64,000 nucleotides of DNA, taken from Marinomonas algicola. GTDB lineage: Bacteria; Pseudomonadota; Gammaproteobacteria; Pseudomonadales; Marinomonadaceae. Under the pieces are notes generated by a model that saw only the letters and a list, made by a program, of their open reading frames with translations, was not told the origin of the DNA and made no database searches. The position numbers and the translations under genes are program-made. This document shows, piece by piece, positions 46,616-55,574 of this stretch; the first letter of the stretch is position 1; every line of letters begins with the position of its first letter. The DNA lies in the NCBI RefSeq assembly GCF_014805825.1, contig NZ_CP061942.1, positions 62,001-126,000 of the forward strand, given 5' to 3'.

Positions 46616-47227
46616 TTATTTAAGATCAGGATCAATTTTTCGATATTGAGCAACAGCACGGTTATACAGGTTTAACAACTGTGCTAACAGTTTCTTAGTA
46701 TCGACTTCTTCATGATCTTCTCTTAAGTGGCGATCCATAAATTCTTTAACTGAAGGCTGAATATCATCACCCATTTGAACAACAAGATCTTCCAATACCT
46801 CCATTGGAACCATGTACATAGCATTCAGCTCTTTATCTTTTTCAGCAAGCTGAGCTTCTAAAACTTCTTTAGAAGCCTTCGCATCCTTTATCTGACTTTT
46901 AGCTTCTTTAATTTGCTTTTTAGCATCTTGAGATACCGACTCAGCTTCTTCTTTTGATAGCGCACGATATTCTTTCATGGCTCGTAGGATGTACTCACTT
47001 GCACACATGTCTTTTAAAGTTGACATTCGTGTTTGCTGAGTAGGAATCCAAGGTACATATATAGCCATATCAGGTAAATTTTCACCAAATAAGCGCACTT
47101 TCCACTGTTTAAAGGTCTCATCTGGAATTGCATGAGGGACCCTTCCTAATTGGTCTACATCTCCATAGATATCTTCAATTAGGATGCCATATTTCGTTAA
47201 GATACGTGATGTTGCAGTTGTACTCAT
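46616..47227 (-). CDS. Unknown 203-aa coiled-coil protein
   Basis: This 203-aa acidic protein has a long central coiled coil (KKQIKEAKSQIKDAKASKEV, about 100-135) between two mostly helical parts. I recognise no family. It is read in the same direction as the JAMM-like and hsd genes but is separated from them by a repeat and a plus-strand terminator. Direct repeats R1 and R2 flank it on both sides, suggesting it was inserted as a unit. Two AGGAAATTAAAA-type purine runs precede its ATG. Confidence 0.65.
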   Translation of the reverse strand: MSTTATSRILTKYGILIEDIYGDVDQLGRVPHAIPDETFKQWKVRLFGENLPDMAIYVPWIPTQQTRMSTLKDMCASEYILRAMKEYRALSKEEAESVSQDAKKQIKEAKSQIKDAKASKEVLEAQLAEKDKELNAMYMVPMEVLEDLVVQMGDDIQPSVKEFMDRHLREDHEEVDTKKLLAQLLNLYNRAVAQYRKIDPDLK

Positions 47228-47246
47228 TTTAATTTCCTTTAAGTGC

Positions 47247-47327
47247 TCAGAGTATCAGATCAAGCAAAGATACTTCATATATGAAAGTACCTGTTACGGT
47301 ACCAGCGTGATTGAGGTTATGGATTAG
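47247..47327 (+). repeat. Repeat R2: remnant right of the coiled-coil gene
   Basis: It reads SEYQIKQRYFIYESTCYGTS then VIEVMD and a stop at 47325-47327, a diverged copy of R1 at 46518-46604. It is followed 18 bp later by a plus-strand terminator, as expected for the end of a former plus-strand gene. Confidence 0.55.
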
Positions 47328-47344
47328 TAAATCAAGCCAAGAGA

Positions 47345-47377
47345 CAAAGTGAAGCTCACACTTTGAGTTGATTTTTT
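47345..47377 (+). terminator. Rho-independent terminator following repeat R2
   Basis: The arms CAAAGTG and CACTTTG pair around a 7-nt loop, followed by TTGATTTTTT. It would end a plus-strand transcript of which only R2 remains. It also lies 6-38 bp past the JAMM-like gene stop on the minus strand. Confidence 0.6.
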
Positions 47378-47382
47378 ACAAG

Positions 47383-48216
47383 CTAAATATTATGCCAGAA
47401 TCGCTTCTCTGCTTGTCTCTTATTTGTGTATAGAGAATCCTTATCGCTTATTTTTAAACGCCCAAATCCTTCAAATAAAAAACCTGATGTGCCTAAGGCT
47501 TCGCAATTTAATTGAGTCGATACAGGGATTGGAAAAGTAAACTCATCTTCAAATTCATTAATATCAAGTTTAAACTTTCCAAATTCAAAGGCATCTTGAT
47601 CAGTTAGGTCATCATTATGAACATGCTCGAAAACCTGTGCGAAAAGCCACATTTTTAAATTCCCCAACGAAAACTCAAAAACTTGTTCATCAATTACACC
47701 ATCGAGCTCATCCCTGGCCCTATCCATCGCATGTACCGTTAAAATAATCGCGACACTGTATTCGCGCTTGCCAACCGTGACAGTTGAGCTTGTAAACTCA
47801 GACTCATGATCACCATCTGAACATTGGTAAAACTTTTTCTTACGAATAGATTTTGCATCATACTCGTAAACAATCCCCTCTTCTTCTTCAATCTTAAGGT
47901 AAGGGTGTGAATGCATTGTGCCAATATATTCAAAGCCTTTACCAAAAACGGCAGCAATATCTTTTTTGAGCTCCAATGAAATTTCAAATGCGGCAACGGA
48001 GCCTCTCGTCCGAGTTGCAGATGTTTCCGGTGTTAGATGATCAACATAGCATTTAAAGGGTAAGTTTTTATTAACTCTTCCCCACATATGCGCAAAAGTC
48101 TCGATAGCAACGATATCTTGGCCATCATGCTTTATCGAATAAGCTTCAAGTCCTGCCAAGATCATATCAAAGAGGGCTTCTTTACTAATATTTACTGAAT
48201 GCAAGTCCGTTGTCAT
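47383..48216 (-). CDS. JAMM/MPN (JAB) metalloprotease-like protein coupled to hsdR
   Basis: This 277-aa protein has a JAMM-type zinc-site pattern: Glu39 (AIETFAHMW), HSH at 102-104 (IGTMHSHPYLK) and SxxD at 133-136 (QCSDGD). A 28-residue insertion sits between HSHP and SxxD, longer than in the core family. JAMM proteins cut isopeptide or peptide bonds, often of ubiquitin-like tags. No ubiquitin-like, E1 or E2 gene is nearby. The start overlaps the hsdR stop by 4 bp, so it is translated together with the type I restriction subunit. It could process a defence protein or modify restriction activity; this is inference. Confidence 0.75.
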   Translation of the reverse strand: MTTDLHSVNISKEALFDMILAGLEAYSIKHDGQDIVAIETFAHMWGRVNKNLPFKCYVDHLTPETSATRTRGSVAAFEISLELKKDIAAVFGKGFEYIGTMHSHPYLKIEEEEGIVYEYDAKSIRKKKFYQCSDGDHESEFTSSTVTVGKREYSVAIILTVHAMDRARDELDGVIDEQVFEFSLGNLKMWLFAQVFEHVHNDDLTDQDAFEFGKFKLDINEFEDEFTFPIPVSTQLNCEALGTSGFLFEGFGRLKISDKDSLYTNKRQAEKRFWHNI

Positions 48217-51200
48217 ACTTCATATACTCCGTTTCCATCTTTATCTATTACATATTTTCGTATTTTTTTGTCATAAATCTCTTTTTCTGACATCGTAGAT
48301 TCTTTTTCTGCAACCATACTCAAAACAATTTCTTCAGTATCTTCTATCTCATCTAACTGAGCAAAAATAAACTGCTTTAAAAACTGATCGATGCGAATAT
48401 TGAGCTTAAAGGGTTGAATGCTTAGGCCATCTAGTTTTTCAAAATAAACTTTGGCTTTTGCCTTATCAACAGTGTCTTTAAGCGCATCAAAGCGACCGAA
48501 ATTGTTAAGGTTTTTCTCATTAACACTATCGTTTAATAAGCTTACAAGCAGGCTTTTATCTAAACCTAGCGCATTAACAATGGCATTAATCTGGGCATTT
48601 TCAGCATTGTCTTTGTAGGTGTTGATGTAATCTCTGAAAGTATGGCCTTCTATTAACTTTGCATCACCACGCTGTAAATCATGTAAGAAAAGCTTGGCGT
48701 ATTTTTGTTCAACTTGCGTTAGTGAAGAAAATGACTTGTGCAGTTCGTTGAGCGTAAGTTCAATGCTGGCTTGATCATTATGCTGATTTAGCTCTTTTAA
48801 ATATTTATCAAAACGACTATTCATATAGTCGGCATCAATCTTTCCAGTATCAATTTCCGTCAAATAGCCACTAATATCAAAAGGCACATCGCCGCCACCC
48901 GCACCACCACCATCACCTTTTGATGCGAGCTCTTTATAACGCAGCGCAAGACTCAGGTAGGTTTGTTCATTAATGGCCAGAGTCACCTCATGCTCAGTCT
49001 CATTTTCGCCTGTTGAAGCGTCCGTCGTGAATGTATAGACCGACTGCTCCCAATGTAAACCTTGTACCTTCGCGGCTTCTAGATGCTGGTTAAATACTTT
49101 AAATAGTTCAGCAAACTTTGCGCACGCCTCAACATCTTCTGGCAGTTTTTCAAAATTTGCCACACCGGCACTGATGAACAACTCGGTAATATCACCGAAT
49201 AGTTCATTCATTGCTTCTAAGTTACTTTCTAGCCTATCAACAAATAACCCTATGGGTCTGTCGCCAGAGTATAGTTTTACTGCATCGTTAATATGTTGCT
49301 CCATCGTATGCGGGTAACGATAGTAACGGATAACACCATGAGGCTTATCGGGGCCAAACAATCGATTGGTACGAGAGAAGGCTTGGATGATATTTTGGTA
49401 TCTTATTACCTTATCTAAATACAAGACATTCAGCCACTTGGAGTCAAAACCGGTGAGCATTTGATCAACCGCAATCAATAGATCCAACTGTTTTGTAGGA
49501 TCGGTATGAATGCGCTCATAAGGTTTTTTGTGAGCAAGGCGTGCAGCTAGGTCTTTCTTAAATGCTGCATGACGGGAAAAATCAAAATCGTGGCCATAAC
49601 GCGAATTATAGTCACGCATAATTTCATCCAGACCATCACCTTTAAACGTTGGCCCACGGTCGCCACTGCCGTCATTATCAATGTTGGGGTCAAATAGCGC
49701 TGATACTTTTAAATCAGGCTTAGCAGCCTTTAACAGACGGTAATAATCAATGGCTTCAGCAATACTGTTAGTCGCCAAAATCGCATGAAACTTATTGCCT
49801 TGGCTTAGCACATTCCATTTATGCAGAATATCTTCTACCACTTTGGTTTGGTGAGTCTCGCTTAGGTACTGACTTTTTGGCACATAATCTTCAATACCTT
49901 TGTGGTATTTACCTGTGGCGTCTTTGTAGCCAGCCATAGGCACTTCATTCATAAAATAATTAAATTTTTTCTTTTTGGCGGGATTATCCATTGCTTCCGC
50001 TACAGATCCCGCCTTAGCTTGCTCTAGGGCAACGGCTTGTTTTAGGTCGCTGTCTCTAAAAGTAGGCACTTTATAGGGATCAAAGCCGAGTACGTTACCA
50101 TCTCGAATACCATCAGCTATGCTGTAGCGGTGCAACTCATTGCCAAATACGGTACTGGTAGTATTACCGTTTTTTTCATTTTCTTCTTGGATCGGCGTGC
50201 CAGTAAAACCAAAAAACAAGGCACGAGGAAAAGTACGTTTAATAACAATTAGCATGTCACCAAAGGTTGAACGATGCGCCTCATCAATAATAAATACCAA
50301 GCGTTTAGCGCGGATTTTTTCAATATCGGCACTATTGGTGGCTACCCCCTCGTCATCCATCGCCTCAAAAATATTACTCATTTTTTGAATAGAGCTAACA
50401 ATCAGGGTGTCGGCAGGTGACGTGCTTTTTAACTTGGTTACCAATACATGGGTATTTTCGGTGGCTTGTACATCTTCACCATCGCCTGCAAAATTACGGT
50501 ATTCCGCCAGCGACTGGGTGCCCAGCTCGATGCGATCCATCAAAAAAATGACTTTATCGGCATCTTTCGATTGGGCAATGAGCTGTGCTGATTTAAAGCT
50601 GGTCATGGTTTTGCCTGAACCCGTGGTATGCCACACATAGCCGCCCAAGCGGTCTGGGTTATTAGCAGCGCTACCCAATTGCTGCCAGTTGGTTTTGGCT
50701 ACCTTATCCGATATCGCATTGGCGGCGTAATACTGATAACTGCGCATCACTTTAAGCACACCATCAGTATCATCGGCAACAGTGTAAAAGCCAATTAACT
50801 GGTGCGCCATGGGGATGGATAACAACGTCGAGGCAATATCTTTCCAATGGTTCATGGGCTCGTTATTGAAATCGGCCCAATTGAATTGGTAGTCTGGGTT
50901 AAATTTGCCATCGCTCCCTGAATAAGAGCCGGGATTAGCAAAGTATTTGGCCTCGTCTGGCTCCATAGCGACAAACACTTGGATCAGTGAAAATAGGCCA
51001 CTAAAAATACCTTCTTTGGAATACTTTTCGATCTGGTTAACCGCTTGGCTTACCGGTATGCCGCTGCGCTTTAGCTCCACATGAATAACCGGCATACCGT
51101 TAATCAGTAACAGCACATCACCACGTCTGTCATTACGCAGTGGGCTACCGCGTTCAAATTTCGGCTGTTGCACAATTTGGTAACGGCTTTGACCAGCAGC

Positions 51201-51548
51201 AATTTCTTGGCGATCATAGATTTTTAGGCTGACTTCTTTGCCAAGATGTAAGGCATCGGCGGGGTTATCGCGCTTAATGGCTACCGTTTTGCCGTTAATT
51301 AACCCATTGAGTTTAAGCGGTGTTTTTAGCTCTTTGATCTGCTCAATAATCTGCTGCATTTCCGTTGCCGTCAGTGGCACGTCGTTTAAACGGTCTTGCT
51401 GGCGATTGTTTTCAAATAAAATGTTCGCCCAGTTTTGTAGTAAATCCGCTTCGGTTTTGTTTTTAAGTATCTCACTTTCCCAGCCCTTGTGGGTAAGCAC
51501 CTCAATAAAGGCCTGCTCAAATTGCGCTTCGGTTTTAAACGTTGTCAT
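48213..51548 (-). CDS. hsdR: Type I restriction enzyme R subunit
   Basis: This 1,111-aa protein has an N-terminal PD-(D/E)xK nuclease (GDVLLLINGMPVIHVELKRS). SF2 motor domains follow with Walker A HTTGSGKTMTS, DEAH box IIDEAHRS, FGFTGTP, and motif VI LYLDKVIRYQNIIQAFSRTN. A long C-terminal helical region for complex assembly follows. It translocates and cuts DNA lacking the proper methylation. It is read after hsdS with a 14-bp gap, and its stop overlaps the JAMM-like gene. No inactivating change is seen. Confidence 0.96.
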   Translation of the reverse strand: MTTFKTEAQFEQAFIEVLTHKGWESEILKNKTEADLLQNWANILFENNRQQDRLNDVPLTATEMQQIIEQIKELKTPLKLNGLINGKTVAIKRDNPADALHLGKEVSLKIYDRQEIAAGQSRYQIVQQPKFERGSPLRNDRRGDVLLLINGMPVIHVELKRSGIPVSQAVNQIEKYSKEGIFSGLFSLIQVFVAMEPDEAKYFANPGSYSGSDGKFNPDYQFNWADFNNEPMNHWKDIASTLLSIPMAHQLIGFYTVADDTDGVLKVMRSYQYYAANAISDKVAKTNWQQLGSAANNPDRLGGYVWHTTGSGKTMTSFKSAQLIAQSKDADKVIFLMDRIELGTQSLAEYRNFAGDGEDVQATENTHVLVTKLKSTSPADTLIVSSIQKMSNIFEAMDDEGVATNSADIEKIRAKRLVFIIDEAHRSTFGDMLIVIKRTFPRALFFGFTGTPIQEENEKNGNTTSTVFGNELHRYSIADGIRDGNVLGFDPYKVPTFRDSDLKQAVALEQAKAGSVAEAMDNPAKKKKFNYFMNEVPMAGYKDATGKYHKGIEDYVPKSQYLSETHQTKVVEDILHKWNVLSQGNKFHAILATNSIAEAIDYYRLLKAAKPDLKVSALFDPNIDNDGSGDRGPTFKGDGLDEIMRDYNSRYGHDFDFSRHAAFKKDLAARLAHKKPYERIHTDPTKQLDLLIAVDQMLTGFDSKWLNVLYLDKVIRYQNIIQAFSRTNRLFGPDKPHGVIRYYRYPHTMEQHINDAVKLYSGDRPIGLFVDRLESNLEAMNELFGDITELFISAGVANFEKLPEDVEACAKFAELFKVFNQHLEAAKVQGLHWEQSVYTFTTDASTGENETEHEVTLAINEQTYLSLALRYKELASKGDGGGAGGGDVPFDISGYLTEIDTGKIDADYMNSRFDKYLKELNQHNDQASIELTLNELHKSFSSLTQVEQKYAKLFLHDLQRGDAKLIEGHTFRDYINTYKDNAENAQINAIVNALGLDKSLLVSLLNDSVNEKNLNNFGRFDALKDTVDKAKAKVYFEKLDGLSIQPFKLNIRIDQFLKQFIFAQLDEIEDTEEIVLSMVAEKESTMSEKEIYDKKIRKYVIDKDGNGVYEV

Positions 51549-51562
51549 GGTTGTGCTCCCTG

Positions 51563-52837
51563 CTAAACAAACATTTTGCTCAAGCAGGCCTGCTTAATGT
51601 TATTGAGTTTAATGATTTGTTGTTGGTGTTGATTGATAAGTTCATCTAGTTTTTGAAAGTACCCACCTATTGCTGCTTGTTCTTCCACCATTTTTGGAAA
51701 TACTACATAGGTATTCTGTATTGCAGTTTTTGATATTGATAGTACTTTTGTACCTTGCATCAACGATAAAAGCTGATCGTGGAATGAGACTGAGTTCAAA
51801 TAGTAGCCTAGATATTTTGATGCAAAGGGTAAAATAGGCCTTACTGCAATCGTGTGTAATCCAGAAAAAACCAAAAACTCACCTACATTGAATAATTCTA
51901 AACATTTGCCAACAGTATTATCCTCAGCCGCATCAGCAATAACTATGTCGCCATCCTGTAAAGCAGTATGTTTTAGTTTATTAGATACATCATTATTTGT
52001 AATAAATGGTATCAGTTCACTCTCAGCATCAAGAGTCTCACCAAACTTAATTAATACGTCTCCATAATGAATATTTTTTGCTATTCCTGATTGGTAGTTT
52101 AGTTCTGCCCTAGAAAGAGTATTGTTTGGTACATTGGCAAAGCATGACCTAAAGGACATTTCCACCCACTCTCCACTAAACCCTTTAAAGCGAATTTCGG
52201 GGATGGTTTCGCCTTGTTTGGGGAACATGCGTTCCAGCATGGCTTTTTTAATACTGCTGAGCTTGTCATGCTTTTGTTGGTGTTGGTTGATTAGGTTATC
52301 GAGTTTTTGGAAGGTGTTGCCGATTTGGGTTTGTTCTTTAGGTTTTGGTAAAGAAACCGCCAACTTTTTAAGTGAGTCAGTGCCAATATTTCTTTGAGAT
52401 CCTGTATTTATATCTAATTCAATTAGTTCTTTGGCTCTGGTTGTTTGAAAAAAATAGAACAAATATTTGCCATAAGAGGTGTTCTTCGTTTTTAGAATTG
52501 CACAAGAATAAGAAATTAAGAATCTAATTTTTGTTTCAACATATCTCACAGACCCAACTGACGCATAACGAGCAAATATTATATCGCCAAATTCAGGTTT
52601 TATTTTTTTTGATAATTGCTCGTAATCTTCAATTGATATCAACTTGGCACTTTTAAAATCAAGCCCGTTAATTCCATAGAAGTCACCAGTCATTAGGTAG
52701 GGAATACCCGTTGCTTTAGATTCCGGCATTCGATGGTCTATATCTCCAATATCGCAGAGGCGCCCCAAAATTCTCCTTCGCCACTCCCCACTAAACCCAT
52801 TAAAGCGAATTTCAGGCACATTCTTTTCCATACTCAT
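51563..52837 (-). CDS. hsdS: Type I restriction-modification specificity subunit
   Basis: This 424-aa protein has two target-recognition domains. Each starts with the same motif (PEIRFNGFSGEW near 9 and PEIRFKGFSGEW near 210) and ends with a conserved helix (LDNLINQHQQKHDKL and LDELINQHQQQIIKL). The helices set the spacer between the two half-sites of the recognised sequence. The two TRDs are unlike each other, as expected for an asymmetric bipartite target. It lies 1 bp after hsdM. The motif repeats are natural points for TRD exchange. Confidence 0.95.
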   Translation of the reverse strand: MSMEKNVPEIRFNGFSGEWRRRILGRLCDIGDIDHRMPESKATGIPYLMTGDFYGINGLDFKSAKLISIEDYEQLSKKIKPEFGDIIFARYASVGSVRYVETKIRFLISYSCAILKTKNTSYGKYLFYFFQTTRAKELIELDINTGSQRNIGTDSLKKLAVSLPKPKEQTQIGNTFQKLDNLINQHQQKHDKLSSIKKAMLERMFPKQGETIPEIRFKGFSGEWVEMSFRSCFANVPNNTLSRAELNYQSGIAKNIHYGDVLIKFGETLDAESELIPFITNNDVSNKLKHTALQDGDIVIADAAEDNTVGKCLELFNVGEFLVFSGLHTIAVRPILPFASKYLGYYLNSVSFHDQLLSLMQGTKVLSISKTAIQNTYVVFPKMVEEQAAIGGYFQKLDELINQHQQQIIKLNNIKQACLSKMFV

Positions 52838-52838
52838 C

Positions 52839-55478
52839 TTATGCGCCCTTCAATAAGCTAGTCAGTTCAGCCAAACCTTGCAGATCAAACTCATTGCCCG
52901 TAAGTTCGCCCATCATGTCTGCCAGCTCAATCTCCGTACTTTTAATCTCATTCGCCACTTGCGAATAGGTCACCGCGTATTTATCGGCAAGGGCTTGTAC
53001 TTGGCTGGTGAGCTGAGTAATCACGGCGCTTGGCATGGCGGCAAGCTCTTGGCTTAATGGCGCGATCCATTTTAAGCGCAGTAATTCGTTCACTTGCTCG
53101 TCGGTTAAACCTTCGATGGTGGTTTTCGTTTTTAAGTGCAGTGCGATTTGTGCTACTTTGACCGCTTTTTTCAGAGCTTTTTCTTCATCGATGAGTTTAT
53201 TAGCCTTAATGATTTTTGCTTTATAACTTTCCTCTGGCTCAGGGCTGTCGGCTGAGAACTTAGTTTTGGTCTCTTTTTGCTCTTTTAGGAAAGCTTTCGC
53301 CGCCTTGGCGACTTCGGCATTGGCAAAGGCGTCTTTACTTTCTTTTACGGTGTCTTGTTCTTTGTCTTCTTCGCTTAACGATTCGAGTATTTCCTCAAGC
53401 GCGCTGGCGATTTCGACAAGGCGGTTTTCTTGTTTTGCCAGAGCCGCTAGGTCATCGCTCAAGTAGGTTTGTTGTACTAAATCAAAGGGCATGATGTGGC
53501 CTTTCCAGCCATCCTGTACTTCGGTGTCTTTGCCCTTGATCTTTTTGACCACAATATTTGGGTCAACTAGTTTCGTGGCAGTGAACCCCTCGGTTTGCAT
53601 CATTTCTAAATCAGCATTGATAACCTGCCATTGGTTATTTAAAAATTGATAGGCTAGGTATTTGTCGATAAGGGCAATGGGCGCTAAGCGTGTGAAAAGC
53701 TCGGTGCTTAATTCAGGCTCTTGCTGGTTACGGTTAACGGCTTGCCAGCCTTGAATCAGGCTAGTGTGTAAGTAGCCATCAAAGCTGCTGTTGCCACTAA
53801 CACCATGACTGCCGCCATCAAACGCCTGGTTGTAGGCAGTGACAAACTCTACCACTTGTGAGTGCTGGGTAATGGTTGCATTAACGTCTCGTTTGGCAAT
53901 GGCTAATTCACTGTAGGCGGCAGACTTGGCCACAAACAGCCCATCATGCAATTGCGGGAATGCTTGCCAATATTGGTGTAACTGCGCAATTTCGCTATTG
54001 GGGATGCCGCCTAGCATAGTGGCGTGTAAATCCCAGCTTTCAGCCGCTGGTGACGAGTCGACATAACGCGGTATGTTTAAGTTGTAGCCGTTGTCGTGCA
54101 GGGTTTGTTTGCTGACTACTTGCGAGAATTTTTCGATGCTGTCGCGGTTAATGACCGCATCAACAATGCGCTTGATGTCACTGGCTTGCAGTTTGTTATT
54201 TTTGCCTTCTTTAACATAGTGCTTGGAGGCATCCACAATTAGTACATCGGTATTTTGCCTTTTTTGTTTGAGCACCAAAATAACGGTAGGAATACCAGTA
54301 CCAAAAAAGATATTAGAAGGTAAGCCGATAATGGCATCAATGTGGTTTTGCTCAATCAGTTGCTTGCGAATTTCGCCTTCTTCACCGCCACGGAACAACA
54401 CGCCATGGGGCAAGACAATGGTCATAATGCCATCGGGTTTTAGATGATAAAGATCATGCAGCAAAAAGGCAAAGTCGGCTTTGGTTTTGGGCGCAAGACC
54501 AAAACGCGAATAACGTGGGTCGCTGTCTTTAAAACTTGTGTCCCATGGTTGCGAGTAAGGCGGGTTAGAAACGACCGCATCCACATACAGCGCATGATAA
54601 GACCCTTGCGGATCGTTTTCATCAAAGTATGGCCAATCGTCTTCTAATGTGTCACCGTTACGGGTTTTGATATTGCTGGCTTTAATACCGCGCATGATGA
54701 GGTTCATACGGGTCAAGTTATAGGTATTGGCTTTCAGCTCTTGGGCATAATAGGTAATGCTGTCTTTGCTTTTGGCGTATTTTTCGACCGCTTCACCAAT
54801 ATTAATCAGTAACGAACCCGAGCCCGACGTTGGGTCGTAAATCTCGATGGTGTCTTTGTGTTTTAATTCGTGGGCGATGATGTGCGACATCAGTACCGAG
54901 ACTTCATGCGGCGTGTAGAACTCACCGGCTTTTTTACCGGCATTAGCGGCAAATTTTTCAATCAGGTATTCATAGATGTAACCCAGTACGTCATAGCCTT
55001 GCTTACCGTTCATTGGGATACTTTTGATTAAATGCAGTAGGTCACTAATGGCTTTTGTGCGCTTACCCGCGCTTTCACCCAGTTTGCTAAGACCCGTTTC
55101 GAGTGTGGTGAAAATACCTTCAAACAATTTTTTGTAGGTAGGCGAAATCAAACGGCTAAAGGCGGATAGCGCATCGTGCACGTTAGACTCGTCAAAGTCG
55201 TGTTTTGGGTCTACCCAAGTAGAAAACAAATTATCGTAAGCGATGAAATAGCCTAGATTGTCTTGAATGTACTTGACCGTGTCCGCGTCTTCTTCGTTGA
55301 GGGCTTTAATGTCTTCAGGTGTCATGCCCTCTTTGGTAACAAACTGTACTAATTGGTCGCTCAGGTACTTGTAAAAAATGAAACCTAATATGTAATCTTT
55401 GTATTCGTTAGCTTCGATTTTTGAGCGCATCTGGTTGGCTGATTCCCAGATTTTGGCGGCCAGTTGTTGCTTGTTCAT
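52839..55478 (-). CDS. hsdM: Type I DNA adenine methyltransferase subunit with long C-terminal extension
   Basis: This 879-aa protein has an HsdM N-terminal helical domain (about 5-150, AAKIWESANQMRSKIEANEY) and a Rossmann MTase with the SAM motif DPTSGSGSLL near 215 and catalytic NPPYSQPW near 310. A C-terminal extension beyond about 480 is rich in coiled coil (LSEEDKEQDTVKESKDAFAN). Many HsdM are near 500 aa, so this is one of the long variants. It methylates adenine at host sites with HsdS. It is the first of hsdM-hsdS-hsdR and lies 96 bp after mcrC. Confidence 0.95.
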   Translation of the reverse strand: MNKQQLAAKIWESANQMRSKIEANEYKDYILGFIFYKYLSDQLVQFVTKEGMTPEDIKALNEEDADTVKYIQDNLGYFIAYDNLFSTWVDPKHDFDESNVHDALSAFSRLISPTYKKLFEGIFTTLETGLSKLGESAGKRTKAISDLLHLIKSIPMNGKQGYDVLGYIYEYLIEKFAANAGKKAGEFYTPHEVSVLMSHIIAHELKHKDTIEIYDPTSGSGSLLINIGEAVEKYAKSKDSITYYAQELKANTYNLTRMNLIMRGIKASNIKTRNGDTLEDDWPYFDENDPQGSYHALYVDAVVSNPPYSQPWDTSFKDSDPRYSRFGLAPKTKADFAFLLHDLYHLKPDGIMTIVLPHGVLFRGGEEGEIRKQLIEQNHIDAIIGLPSNIFFGTGIPTVILVLKQKRQNTDVLIVDASKHYVKEGKNNKLQASDIKRIVDAVINRDSIEKFSQVVSKQTLHDNGYNLNIPRYVDSSPAAESWDLHATMLGGIPNSEIAQLHQYWQAFPQLHDGLFVAKSAAYSELAIAKRDVNATITQHSQVVEFVTAYNQAFDGGSHGVSGNSSFDGYLHTSLIQGWQAVNRNQQEPELSTELFTRLAPIALIDKYLAYQFLNNQWQVINADLEMMQTEGFTATKLVDPNIVVKKIKGKDTEVQDGWKGHIMPFDLVQQTYLSDDLAALAKQENRLVEIASALEEILESLSEEDKEQDTVKESKDAFANAEVAKAAKAFLKEQKETKTKFSADSPEPEESYKAKIIKANKLIDEEKALKKAVKVAQIALHLKTKTTIEGLTDEQVNELLRLKWIAPLSQELAAMPSAVITQLTSQVQALADKYAVTYSQVANEIKSTEIELADMMGELTGNEFDLQGLAELTSLLKGA

Positions 55479-55574
55479 TAGTAAGCCTTCCTAGTGTTAC
55501 GTTATATGTTTGTTACTGCTTAGCTCGATCATAAATCTTGTATAAATGTATTTTCTCACATGTCGGGCTGTCGG

